Source of the DNA: an uncultured Clostridia bacterium
Lineage (GTDB): Bacteria > Bacillota > Clostridia > UBA1381
NCBI GenBank assembly: GCA_944393255.1
Contig: CALXZP010000040.1
Location: 1-64,000 of the forward strand
Reading direction: 5' to 3'
DNA: 64,000 bases
Under the pieces are notes generated by a model. It was not told the origin of the DNA. It saw nothing but the letters and a program-made list of their open reading frames with translations, and did no database searches. Shown piece after piece: positions 1 to 7,750 of this stretch. The translations under genes and the position numbers were made by a program. Positions within the stretch are counted from its first letter, which is position 1; the number at the start of each line of letters is the position of its first letter.

Positions 1-169
1 GATACTTAGTAGTTTTGATCTTTGCTGGCAAGTGCAGATTAAAAACATATAAAGTACCTCTCTTATACATAAGTATATACCGATCCTTTGGATTTGTCAA
101 GTGCTGTGTATAAGTTTTATTAAAAAATGGCTTTAATCGGTATTGTGATAAAAGAAAGGAAGATTTTAT

Positions 170-742
170 ATGAAAAAATTAAAGAGACTATTGGCGATGA
201 GCTTGGCGGCAATGACAGCCGTATCAGCTATGAGCATAACTGCTTTTGCCGCAGCTGACCATGAAGCAAAGACGGTAGATCCTGACGTTCAGGTAGTCGC
301 TGTTGATGAAAACGGCAATGAACGTATAATCCCGATGTTTTATGATGAGAAAGCAGCGGCGCTTTCTGAGCAGAAGAGCAAACTGCGTGCATCAATACCC
401 ACATGGAGTTGGAGCAGAGGAAATTACACTGTTGCAGTAAATGGAAATTCGTTTTATGAGCCTGAGTATGTGTTTTCACCTACAAGCGGGCGTATAGGCG
501 TTGACTCTATCTTATACGGCTTAAACTATACGATATCAACGCCTTGTATCGCCGTAAACGATTATACTATTGAACAAGGCGGCAATAACGGGTATGTAGG
601 ATCTTTCTTATATGATAGCTTGGGAAGCGGCACATATGATATTTCTTATACGGTCAGAGGATTGACAAATACACATACATTCCGTTTTGCCATTATCGGC
701 AACGGTAACTGGAGCAGCGGCAATATAAGTATTCATCAGTAA
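170..742 (+). CDS. secreted protein of unknown function
   Basis: A 190-residue protein that I do not recognise. It opens with a clear signal peptide (MKKLKR, then a hydrophobic stretch ending TAFA-A near residue 28), so it is probably exported. The mature part is rich in Gly, Tyr, Asn and Ser, has no cysteine pairs beyond one Cys, and reads like an extracellular beta-sandwich; there is no visible SLH domain or LPXTG anchor. The ATG follows a GAAAGGAAG ribosome site. An SLH protein starts 24 bp downstream and is likely cotranscribed, so this may be a partner at the cell surface. The family is unknown; only export is well supported. Confidence 0.75.
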   Translation: MKKLKRLLAMSLAAMTAVSAMSITAFAAADHEAKTVDPDVQVVAVDENGNERIIPMFYDEKAAALSEQKSKLRASIPTWSWSRGNYTVAVNGNSFYEPEYVFSPTSGRIGVDSILYGLNYTISTPCIAVNDYTIEQGGNNGYVGSFLYDSLGSGTYDISYTVRGLTNTHTFRFAIIGNGNWSSGNISIHQ

Positions 743-766
743 AAATGAGAAAACGGAGGTTAGACT

Positions 767-1558
767 ATGCGAGTGAAAAATAAGCTAACAGCGATAATTG
801 CTTTGAGTTTTACATTGCTCAATATATCTTTTTCCGCCGCACAGGCGTCGTCCTTTCCGGATGTTGCCGTGGACGGTAAATATTCCGCCGCTGTATCTGA
901 AATGAGCGAACTGGGTGTTGTTACCGGCTATGCCGACGGAACCTTTAAGCCCGATAACAATATTACAAAGGCCGAATTGGCGGTGATGACAGCTCGTCTG
1001 ACTCCGTATGAATTTTTTGACAGTTCGGCATATCCTCAGCTGTTTAAAGACGTGCCGCCGGGGCATTGGGCTTACGCGTATATAAGCAAAGCGGCATACT
1101 GCGGCGCGTTTTCCACATTTGTCAACACGCCGTACAGCGACGAATATCTCGGTACAACTGCCGTAACTATCCCTAATATAGAAAACGATGTGTTTTCTCC
1201 CGACAGCTATGCGACATACGCCGAAGCTGTCAGGGCTGTAACGGCCCTTTTGGGCTATAACGGCATAGCGGAGAAAAACGGCGGGTATCCCGGCGGATAT
1301 TTGTTTACCGCAAGAGTGTTCGGGTTTACGGACGGATCGGAACAGCACGGGGCGGACGATCCCATAAGCCGTGCCGAGTTCGCACTGCTCGCAAGCAACG
1401 CGCTCGATATACACCAGTGCGTTGAGGGCTCGCAGGAGCAGGAAAACAGCCTGATCGGATATAACAACGCTTATATCAAATATGACGGCTACATCATTTA
1501 TGCGGACGTCAATAAAAACACCTTGCGTGATATAATGGATACTGAGCCGGAAAAGTAA
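767..1558 (+). CDS. secreted S-layer homology (SLH) domain protein
   Basis: A 263-residue exported protein with a signal peptide (about residues 1-27, ending QASS) followed by SLH modules. The first is clear at roughly residues 30-78 (FPDV, then VTGYADGTFKPDNNITKAE), the second at about 92-165 (FKDVPPGHWA), and a third, weaker one lies at about 170-215 (PISRAEFALL). SLH modules bind pyruvylated secondary cell-wall polymer and hold proteins on the Gram-positive surface. No enzymatic domain is visible; the last 45 residues are polar. The ATG has an ACGGAGG site and the gene follows the preceding secreted protein by 24 bp. Strong hairpins close the unit downstream. Confidence 0.85.
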   Translation: MRVKNKLTAIIALSFTLLNISFSAAQASSFPDVAVDGKYSAAVSEMSELGVVTGYADGTFKPDNNITKAELAVMTARLTPYEFFDSSAYPQLFKDVPPGHWAYAYISKAAYCGAFSTFVNTPYSDEYLGTTAVTIPNIENDVFSPDSYATYAEAVRAVTALLGYNGIAEKNGGYPGGYLFTARVFGFTDGSEQHGADDPISRAEFALLASNALDIHQCVEGSQEQENSLIGYNNAYIKYDGYIIYADVNKNTLRDIMDTEPEK

Positions 1559-1644
1559 GCAAGACAGCGGCTTCTTTCCGTATATTTGTATATGAGTATG
1601 GTATATACAGTATAACCGATCATGTATGGGAGATAAATTTAAAG

Positions 1645-1677
1645 CATACGGGAGGCGTTTGCCAAGCCTCCCGTATG
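1645..1677 (+). terminator. hairpin after SLH gene
   Basis: A perfect 12-bp stem (1645-1656 with 1666-1677, CATACGGGAGGC/GCCTCCCGTATG) and a 9-nt loop, followed by only a weak T-rich stretch. It may act with the stronger terminator just downstream. Confidence 0.55.
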
Positions 1678-1713
1678 ATCTCAATTTCCACGTTTACCGC
1701 AAAGCGGGGCAGG

Positions 1714-1770
1714 GGATCCGGCAAACTGCGCAGCAGGCGCATTTGCCGGATCCTTTGTTTTTTTGTTTTG
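1714..1770 (+). terminator. rho-independent terminator
   Basis: The stem 1714-1731/1737-1753 starts GGATCCGGCAAA and ends TTTGCCGGATCC, with a short loop. It is followed by a T-rich run (1754-1770). It ends the two-gene secreted-protein unit. Confidence 0.8.
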
Positions 1771-1883
1771 CCGCCGGGTCACGGGATGCCGCACGGAGCC
1801 GTTTTGCGGAGCTGTTTGAAAAAATATCTGATTTTTCTGTAAGTAATTTATACATATTTGGTGAGGTTTGCGCCGTGTTTTGC

Positions 1884-1912
1884 TTGACGGCGCACTCATG
1901 AAGTGATATAAT
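1884..1912 (+). promoter_or_regulatory. sigma-A promoter of flavodiiron gene
   Basis: TTGACG (1884-1889), 17-bp spacer, TATAAT (1907-1912). It lies about 80 bp upstream of the chosen ATG at 1995, which argues against the longer in-frame TTG start at 1917. Confidence 0.75.
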
Positions 1913-1994
1913 ATGTTTGAGAATATCCCGGCGGCGTATATCGGCGCCGCGTATATATATGAATAATATAAAAGGCATGAAAGGACGAGCAGCT

Positions 1995-3158
1995 ATGAAC
2001 AACACATTTGTTACAGACAGTATAAAGTATATCGGCGTTGACGATCCCGATATAGATCTCTTTGAAAGCCAGTACAGAGTTCCGAACGGCGTATCCTATA
2101 ATTCGTATTTGATAATGGATGAAAAGATAACCGTTATGGACACTGCCGATAAGAGAAAGGGCGATGAATGGATGGCAAACCTCGAGGCGGCGCTCGGAGG
2201 CAGCGCGCCGCATTATCTCGTCGTGTCACATATGGAGCCGGATCACGCCGCAAATATAGCAAGGCTGGCGGAAAAATATCCGTCGATGCAGATAGTGGGA
2301 AACGTTAAGACGTTTATGATGATAGACCAGTTCTTTGATATAGATATCGAGGGAAGAAAGGTGACCGTCAAGGACGGGGATACGCTTGAGCTTGGCTCGC
2401 ATACGCTCAAATTCGTTTTCGCGCCCATGGTGCACTGGCCCGAGGTCATGATGAGCTATGAGACGTCCGAAAAGATACTGTTTGCGGCCGACGGCTTCGG
2501 CAAGTTCGGAACTATCGCTTCTGACGAGCCGTGGGAGGACGAGGCGAGAAGGTACTATTTCAACATAGTGGGAAAATATGGCGTTCAGGTACAGGCAGTG
2601 CTCAAAAAGCTTGCCGGTGCGGAGGTCAGCGCCATATGCCCGCTCCACGGGCCTGTATTGAATGAAGATCTCGGGCATTATCTCGGACTTTACGATACGT
2701 GGTCAAGCTATAAGCCGGAAACGGACGGGGTATTTATAGCATATGCGTCCATACACGGAAACACGGCAAAGGCTGCGGAGCGGTTCGCGGAAATACTGAG
2801 GGAAAAGGGAGCAGCAAACGTAAAGGTCTCCGACGCCGCGCGTACGGATATATCGCAGTGCGTTTCGGACGCTTTCAGATACAGCAGGATAGTGTTCGCG
2901 GCGGCTTCATACGACGCGGGGGTGTTCGCGCCCATGCACGACCTTTTGAGCCACCTCAAGAGCAAGGGCTGGAAGAACAGAAAGGCCGCGCTTATCGAGA
3001 ACGGTTCATGGGGGCCGACTGCGGCAAAAACCATGAAGGGGATGCTCGGGGAAATGAAAAATATAGATATATGTGAAAATACAGTAACCATACGCTCGGC
3101 AATGAAGGCGGCGGATGAGGAAAAGCTTGCGGCGCTTGCCGACGAGCTGATAAAATAA
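1995..3158 (+). CDS. fprA: flavodiiron protein (FprA-type oxygen/NO reductase)
   Basis: A 387-residue A-type flavoprotein. The N-terminal metallo-beta-lactamase-like domain carries the full diiron ligand set: H79-x-E81-x-D83-H84, H147, D166 and H218. The C-terminal flavodoxin domain starts at about residue 245 with the FMN-binding loop ASIHGNTAKA. Such proteins reduce O2 to water or NO to N2O in the cytoplasm, fed by rubredoxin or flavoredoxin, and protect anaerobes during oxygen or nitrosative exposure. No rubredoxin or flavin-reductase extension is present, so an external electron donor is needed. I chose ATG 1995 because AAGGACGAG precedes it and the promoter at 1884-1912 would put the upstream TTG almost at the transcript start. 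O2 versus NO preference cannot be read from the sequence. Confidence 0.92.
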   Translation: MNNTFVTDSIKYIGVDDPDIDLFESQYRVPNGVSYNSYLIMDEKITVMDTADKRKGDEWMANLEAALGGSAPHYLVVSHMEPDHAANIARLAEKYPSMQIVGNVKTFMMIDQFFDIDIEGRKVTVKDGDTLELGSHTLKFVFAPMVHWPEVMMSYETSEKILFAADGFGKFGTIASDEPWEDEARRYYFNIVGKYGVQVQAVLKKLAGAEVSAICPLHGPVLNEDLGHYLGLYDTWSSYKPETDGVFIAYASIHGNTAKAAERFAEILREKGAANVKVSDAARTDISQCVSDAFRYSRIVFAAASYDAGVFAPMHDLLSHLKSKGWKNRKAALIENGSWGPTAAKTMKGMLGEMKNIDICENTVTIRSAMKAADEEKLAALADELIK

Positions 3159-3173
3159 CCGGTCAATAATTCT

Positions 3174-3217
3174 GCGGAGCCGTTCACTGTTTCAGAGGAG
3201 CGGCTTCGTTTTTTTCA
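3174..3217 (+). terminator. probable terminator after fprA
   Basis: An imperfect hairpin (GGAGCCGTTC paired with GAGCGGCTTC) followed by GTTTTTTT. Confidence 0.6.
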
Positions 3218-3259
3218 TAACTGAGACCGTATTTTGAGCAAAAAAAGGAGATCCTGACC

Positions 3260-3997
3260 ATGGCTGAACAGCTGCGATTTATGAAAAAGGCGTATTCCCG
3301 CGCGCAGAGAAAGCGCTATCCCGCTCATGAGCAGTTCAGGATATGTATGGCGCTGGCGTTCATCGGCGGTTTTCTTGAGGCCTATACATATCTTTTAAAG
3401 GGGAATATATTTGCAAATGCCCAGACCGGCAACTTTGCGCTCATGGCGATACATTTTGCCTATTATAAGGAGCCGGCAAGGGCGCTTTACTATATCATCC
3501 CAATGTGCGCATACGTTCTCGGCATACTTCTGACCGTACAGATGCCAAAGAGGTTCACCGGCAGAATAAGCTGGTACACTCTGTTTATAATAATACAGTT
3601 CACGGTATTTGCGGCGGTCGGCTTTTTGCCGGAAAGCGTTCCGCACGGCTTTACTACCGTTTTGGTGTCGTTTCTGTGCGCTATGCAGTATAACACCTTC
3701 AAGACCTGCCGCGGTGTGACCATGTCCACTGTTTTCTGCACGAATAATCTCAGGCAGTTCGCGATAGCGGCGGCGCGCAGCAGGCGCGAGGAGAAAAACG
3801 CGCTCATGAGCCGCGGCATACTGTATCTTGCGAATATAATATTCTTTGTTGCGGGAGCGGCGGTAAGCTCGCTTATCATACGGCTGCTAAGCGAGAGAGG
3901 CGTTTACGGCGGATATTCGATATGGCTTTGCTGCATAATATTGGTGCCGGTGGGGCTGCACATGCATTTTTACGGTCCCGGGCATGAGGAGGACTAA
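3260..3997 (+). CDS. YoaK/DUF1275 family membrane protein
   Basis: A 245-residue integral membrane protein with about six hydrophobic segments. The N-terminal part has the hallmark of the DUF1275 (YoaK) family: a first helix with FIGGFLEAYTY, then NAQTGNFALMA. Family members are small polytopic proteins of unknown transport or signalling role. The ATG follows AAAAAGGAGAT. The gene lies 11 bp before nrdG, so it may be carried on the same transcript, although no functional link is known. The Arg/Lys-rich first 25 residues are cytoplasmic. The family call is firm; the function is unknown. Confidence 0.8.
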   Translation: MAEQLRFMKKAYSRAQRKRYPAHEQFRICMALAFIGGFLEAYTYLLKGNIFANAQTGNFALMAIHFAYYKEPARALYYIIPMCAYVLGILLTVQMPKRFTGRISWYTLFIIIQFTVFAAVGFLPESVPHGFTTVLVSFLCAMQYNTFKTCRGVTMSTVFCTNNLRQFAIAAARSRREEKNALMSRGILYLANIIFFVAGAAVSSLIIRLLSERGVYGGYSIWLCCIILVPVGLHMHFYGPGHEED

Positions 3998-4008
3998 CGG
4001 AGGGAACA

Positions 4009-4692
4009 ATGAAGATAGGCGGATTTCAGAAGCTGACGCTGCTTGATTATCCCGGCGAGGTGGCGTGCATAATATTTGCCGCCGGATGCAGTCTGCGCTG
4101 CCCGTACTGCCATAATTCCGGGCTGATAAGCCCGGACGCGGCGGGGACTGAGGAGAAGGAGATAACGGAGTATCTGAAAAAAAGGCGCGGCGTGCTTGAC
4201 GGCGTTGTGCTGACGGGCGGCGAGCCTCTGATGCAGAAGGACGCAGCGGAATTTATGGAACGTATACGCGGACTGGGCTATAAAATAAAGCTCGACACGA
4301 ACGGGATGTTTCCGAAGCGTCTGGGAGAGGTGACAGAAAAAGGTCTTGCCGACTATATCGCCATGGACGTAAAGCATGTTCCGGAGCGGTATCATGCCGC
4401 GGCGGGGGTCGCCGTTCCGCCTTCGGTGATAGCTGAAAGCGCCGCGCTGCTGAAAAGCTCCGGCGTGAAGGCTGAGTTTCGTACAACAGTGGTAAAGGGC
4501 ATCCATACGGCGGACGATATCACAGCTATAGCGGAGTATCTCAGCACTGATATACCGTATTATTTACAGACGTATAAAGCGTCGGCGCAGGTGACGGCGC
4601 CTGAGGGGCTCAGCAGCTTTTCGGAGAGCGAGATGCGCGCCATGGCGGAAGCGGCAAAAAAATACTGCCCGAATACGGACGTGCGCTCCTGA
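4009..4692 (+). CDS. nrdG: anaerobic ribonucleotide reductase activating protein (radical SAM)
   Basis: A 227-residue radical-SAM enzyme with the CxxxCxxC cluster motif at C27-SLR-C31-PY-C34, followed by the GGEP loop (LTGGEPLMQKD). It belongs to the longer NrdG group whose N-terminus reads GGFQKLTLLDYPG. It should use a 4Fe-4S cluster and S-adenosylmethionine to place the glycyl radical on NrdD, which is encoded 308 bp downstream on the same strand. The GGAGGGAACA site precedes the ATG. A hairpin (4723-4750) and a separate promoter follow, so nrdG and nrdD may be transcribed independently here. A different glycyl-radical target cannot be excluded, but the neighbour makes NrdD the natural one. 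Confidence 0.9.
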   Translation: MKIGGFQKLTLLDYPGEVACIIFAAGCSLRCPYCHNSGLISPDAAGTEEKEITEYLKKRRGVLDGVVLTGGEPLMQKDAAEFMERIRGLGYKIKLDTNGMFPKRLGEVTEKGLADYIAMDVKHVPERYHAAAGVAVPPSVIAESAALLKSSGVKAEFRTTVVKGIHTADDITAIAEYLSTDIPYYLQTYKASAQVTAPEGLSSFSESEMRAMAEAAKKYCPNTDVRS

Positions 4693-4722
4693 CCCCGGAA
4701 GAACTCGGAGATACTGCTAAGG

Positions 4723-4755
4723 ATAGGATATTGCGGAAGCGGTATCCTATTTTTA
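4723..4755 (+). terminator. terminator between nrdG and nrdD
   Basis: The stem ATAGGATA (4723-4730)/TATCCTAT (4743-4750) is followed by TTTTA. Confidence 0.6.
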
Positions 4756-4780
4756 TGCCCATATGTTGTGTTTTGACCTG

Positions 4781-4809
4781 TTGACAAACTGCATATATTG
4801 TGCTATAAT
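4781..4809 (+). promoter_or_regulatory. consensus sigma-A promoter of nrdD
   Basis: TTGACA (4781-4786), exactly 17 bp, TATAAT (4804-4809): a full-consensus promoter. It leaves a leader of roughly 185 nt before the nrdD ATG at 5001. Confidence 0.85.
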
Positions 4810-4815
4810 GAGTAG

Positions 4816-5000
4816 CATAGGCAAAACAGGAACGAATATCCGATCCGCAGCGCAGCGGATAGGCATTTCCCGGAAAGCATGGGAAATATTCTTGGCTGAC
4901 CGCAGCATGTTTTTACAGCTGCTTATTTATTTGCGGAATAACTGCGAAACGCGTATTTGCGGACGCTTGTATTTATTATTTTTTTGAAAGGGTGTATATT
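4816..5000 (+). promoter_or_regulatory. structured 5' leader of nrdD
   Basis: An untranslated leader between the promoter and nrdD. Two short hairpins are visible by eye: ATCCGC/GCGGAT near 4840-4861 and ATTTCCC/GGGAAAT near 4864-4890, then an AT-rich segment. There is no T-run that would make an attenuator and no riboswitch class that I recognise. Confidence 0.4.
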
Positions 5001-7439
5001 ATGTATCAGGTCACTAAGAGGGACGGAAAAACTGCCGAGTTCAGTCTCGCAAAGATATCGGACGCTATAAGAAAGGCGTTCGACTCCAGGGAAAAGCAGT
5101 ATAACGCGTCGGTCATAGATTTTCTTGCGCTCAAGGTAACGGCGGATTTTGAGCCGAAGATAAAGGACGGGCTCATATCGGTCGAGGATATACAGGACAG
5201 CGTTGAAGCGGTGCTTATAAAGGCCGGATATGCCGATGTTGCAAAGGCGTATATACTCTACCGCCGCCAGAGGGAGAAGCTGCGCAGCGTTGAGCATACC
5301 ATGCTCGACTATAAAAAGGTCGTGGATAATTATCTGCGCGTGAACGATTGGCGCGTTAAGGAAAATTCAACGGTGACATATTCGGTCGGAGGACTTATAC
5401 TTTCAAATTCCGGCGCGATAACCGCGAACTACTGGCTTTCGGAGATATATGACGACGAGATATCAAACGCGCACAGGAACGCGGATATACACATACACGA
5501 CCTTTCGATGCTAACAGGCTACTGCGCGGGCTGGTCGCTCAAGCAGCTCATAGAGGAGGGGCTGGGCGGTATCCCCGGCAAGATAACCTCGGCTCCGGCA
5601 AAGCATCTGAGCACACTCTGCAACCAGATGGTAAATTTCCTCGGCATAATGCAGAACGAGTGGGCGGGCGCGCAGGCGTTCTCGTCGTTCGACACGTATC
5701 TTGCGCCGTTCGTAAAGACCGACGGTCTCACCTATGAGCAGGTCAAGAAATGCGTGGAATCGTTTGTATACGGCGTTAACACGCCGTCGCGCTGGGGAAC
5801 TCAGGCTCCGTTTTCAAACATAACTCTCGACTGGACCGTACCGGACGACCTTGCGGAGCTGAACGCTATAGTGGGCGGAAAGGAGCAGCCGTTCAAGTAT
5901 AAGGACTGCAAACAAGAGATGGATATGATAAACAAGGCGTTTATCGAGATCATGATAGAGGGCGATGCGAACGGGCGCGGGTTCCAGTACCCAATACCCA
6001 CGTATTCCATAACCAAGGATTTCGACTGGTCGGAGTCTGAGAACAACAAGCTGCTGTTTGAGATGACGGCAAAATACGGCACGCCGTATTTTTCAAATTA
6101 TATAAACAGCGACATGCAGCCGAGCGATGTGCGCAGCATGTGCTGCCGTCTGCGTCTTGACCTCAGGGAGCTGAGGAAGAAGACCGGCGGTTTCTTCGGA
6201 AGCGGCGAGAGCACGGGCTCTGTCGGCGTAGTGACGATAAATATGCCCAGGATCGCTTATCTTGCCAAGGACGAGGCGGATTTTTACCGCAGGCTGGACA
6301 GGCTTATGGATATAGCCGCGCGTTCGCTGAAGGTGAAGAGAACTGTGATAACAAAGCTGCTCGACGAGGGGCTTTATCCGTATACCAAGCGGTATCTCGG
6401 CGCTTTTGACAACCATTTCTCGACCATAGGTCTTGTCGGGATGAACGAGGCGGGGCTGAACGCGCGCTGGATAAGAGAGGATATGACCGGAGAAAAGACG
6501 CAGAGGTTCTCGCGCGAGGTGCTTATGCATATGCGCAGCCGCCTTTCGGATTATCAGGAGGAATACGGCGATCTCTACAATCTTGAGGCAACGCCCGCGG
6601 AATCCACCGCATACCGTCTTGCGAAGCATGACGTGGAGCAGTATCCGGATATAATAACGGCGGCTGAGGACGGCGGAACTCCTTATTATACAAACAGCTC
6701 GCATCTGCCGGTGGGCTATACGGATGATATTTTCTCGGCTCTCGACGTTCAGGACGGACTGCAGACGCTCTATACCTCCGGAACGGTGTTCCATGCGTTT
6801 TTGGGCGAGAGGCTGTCGGACTGGCAGTCCGCCGCAAAGCTTGTCAGGAAGATCGCCGAAAACTATGAGCTTCCGTATTACACCCTTTCGCCGACATATT
6901 CCGTATGCCGCGATCACGGCTATCTCAGCGGCGAACAGTATACCTGTCCCGTATGCGGCGGCAGTACGGAGGTGTACAGCCGCATAACGGGCTATTACCG
7001 TCCTGTTAAGAACTGGAATGACGGAAAGGCGCAGGAGTTCAGACAGAGAAAGACCTACCGTATGGGCGGAGAGGTAACGTACAGCGACTCGGAAACGAAG
7101 GCTGTGATGTATTCGGAGCCGGAAGCCGGACAGCCGCAGCTGACCGGCTGCGACAGCATACTCCTGTTCACGACCGCCGTATGTCCCAAATGCAGGGCGG
7201 CAAAGCGTATGCTCGACGAGGCCGGCATACCGTACAGGGCAGTAGCGGCCGAGGAAGAGCCGGAGCTTGCCAGGGAATACGGTATAATGCAGGCGCCGGC
7301 GCTGGTGGTGGAAAACGGAGAGACCGGCAGGGTCATACCGGGGCTTGCCAAGATACAGCAGCTCATAGAGCAGGCGGAGGAAAACGGCGTATGCTTCCCG
7401 GGAGAGACGGGACGTTATCCGGCGGCCGCAGTGCACTGA
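5001..7439 (+). CDS. nrdD: class III anaerobic ribonucleoside-triphosphate reductase with fused glutaredoxin-like domain
   Basis: An 812-residue enzyme that reduces ribonucleotides to deoxyribonucleotides by a glycyl-radical mechanism. The order is: ATP-cone allosteric domain (about 1-90), catalytic barrel, a C-terminal zinc site (C636, H639, C649-PV-C652), the glycyl-radical loop RITGYYRP with G664, then a thioredoxin/glutaredoxin-like domain (about 722-795) with the redox motif C728-PK-C731. The extra redoxin domain suggests that the reducing equivalents come from a built-in redoxin rather than from formate, as described for redoxin-dependent NrdD subtypes; this part is inference. I chose ATG 5001 (GAAAGGG site 9 nt upstream) over the GTG at 4992. 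NrdG is encoded just upstream. Confidence 0.95.
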   Translation: MYQVTKRDGKTAEFSLAKISDAIRKAFDSREKQYNASVIDFLALKVTADFEPKIKDGLISVEDIQDSVEAVLIKAGYADVAKAYILYRRQREKLRSVEHTMLDYKKVVDNYLRVNDWRVKENSTVTYSVGGLILSNSGAITANYWLSEIYDDEISNAHRNADIHIHDLSMLTGYCAGWSLKQLIEEGLGGIPGKITSAPAKHLSTLCNQMVNFLGIMQNEWAGAQAFSSFDTYLAPFVKTDGLTYEQVKKCVESFVYGVNTPSRWGTQAPFSNITLDWTVPDDLAELNAIVGGKEQPFKYKDCKQEMDMINKAFIEIMIEGDANGRGFQYPIPTYSITKDFDWSESENNKLLFEMTAKYGTPYFSNYINSDMQPSDVRSMCCRLRLDLRELRKKTGGFFGSGESTGSVGVVTINMPRIAYLAKDEADFYRRLDRLMDIAARSLKVKRTVITKLLDEGLYPYTKRYLGAFDNHFSTIGLVGMNEAGLNARWIREDMTGEKTQRFSREVLMHMRSRLSDYQEEYGDLYNLEATPAESTAYRLAKHDVEQYPDIITAAEDGGTPYYTNSSHLPVGYTDDIFSALDVQDGLQTLYTSGTVFHAFLGERLSDWQSAAKLVRKIAENYELPYYTLSPTYSVCRDHGYLSGEQYTCPVCGGSTEVYSRITGYYRPVKNWNDGKAQEFRQRKTYRMGGEVTYSDSETKAVMYSEPEAGQPQLTGCDSILLFTTAVCPKCRAAKRMLDEAGIPYRAVAAEEEPELAREYGIMQAPALVVENGETGRVIPGLAKIQQLIEQAEENGVCFPGETGRYPAAAVH

Positions 7440-7536
7440 ACGAAACAGCGGAGAGCGGCGGAAACAAAAATCGAACAAAAAGAAAAAAGATTTGACATGC
7501 TGAGGTATAAAAACCGAACAATTATTATAAAACCCG

Positions 7537-7565
7537 TTGACAATTCGGCATGAAACTGATAAAAT
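7537..7565 (+). promoter_or_regulatory. sigma-A promoter of the ilv operon
   Basis: TTGACA (7537-7542), 17 bp, TAAAAT (7560-7565). It is the only good promoter in the 311-bp gap before ilvB. Confidence 0.8.
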
Positions 7566-7573
7566 AAAATAGT

Positions 7574-7636
7574 ATGAAAATAGATATACGACAGAGTATT
7601 GTGATCCTCCAAAAGAGTTTTGCAATTTCTGCTTAA
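7574..7636 (+). CDS. possible 20-aa ilv leader peptide
   Basis: A very short ORF that starts within a few bases of the expected transcription start and would therefore be translated leaderless. It reads MKIDIRQSIVILQKSFAISA: five Ile, one Val and one Leu, with four of them consecutive (IVIL). This is the kind of composition seen in branched-chain amino acid attenuation peptides. It has no ribosome site, and the downstream GC-rich hairpin lacks a U-run, so classical attenuation is not proven. Confidence 0.3.
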   Translation: MKIDIRQSIVILQKSFAISA

Positions 7637-7645
7637 ATAATACGC

Positions 7646-7719
7646 TGCACAATACAGCTTTTGCAGCAGAATGAGAAACTGTAAAAAGCGGCCGCGCTGC
7701 GCGGGATCCCGCCGGCCGG
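7646..7719 (+). promoter_or_regulatory. ilv leader hairpins
   Basis: Two possible structures stand in the leader before ilvB: GCTGCA...TGCAGC, and a GC-rich palindromic region (about 7688-7719) with the self-complementary core GCGGGATCCCGC flanked by CGGCCG and GCCGGCC. The latter is followed by A-runs, not by a T-run, so it is not a standard terminator. No T-box signature is present. Confidence 0.35.
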
Positions 7720-7750
7720 TCAAAAAAATGAAAAAAGGAGGAAAAACCTG

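Noticed and set aside
1626-1901. 91-codon frame after the first SLH gene
   Set aside because: It runs through two terminator hairpins and has no ribosome site; low-complexity translation.
4816-5000. Cobalamin-type riboswitch before nrdD
   Set aside because: The conserved B12 box is absent; class III reductase does not use B12.
6093-7652. 519-codon open frame on the minus strand over nrdD
   Set aside because: Shadow of nrdD: the amino acid content is Arg/Leu/His/Tyr-rich without domains, and nrdD is certain on the other strand.
7566-7750. T-box riboswitch before ilvB
   Set aside because: No T-box AGGGTGGNACCGCG-like sequence and no specifier structure; only a possible leader peptide remains.
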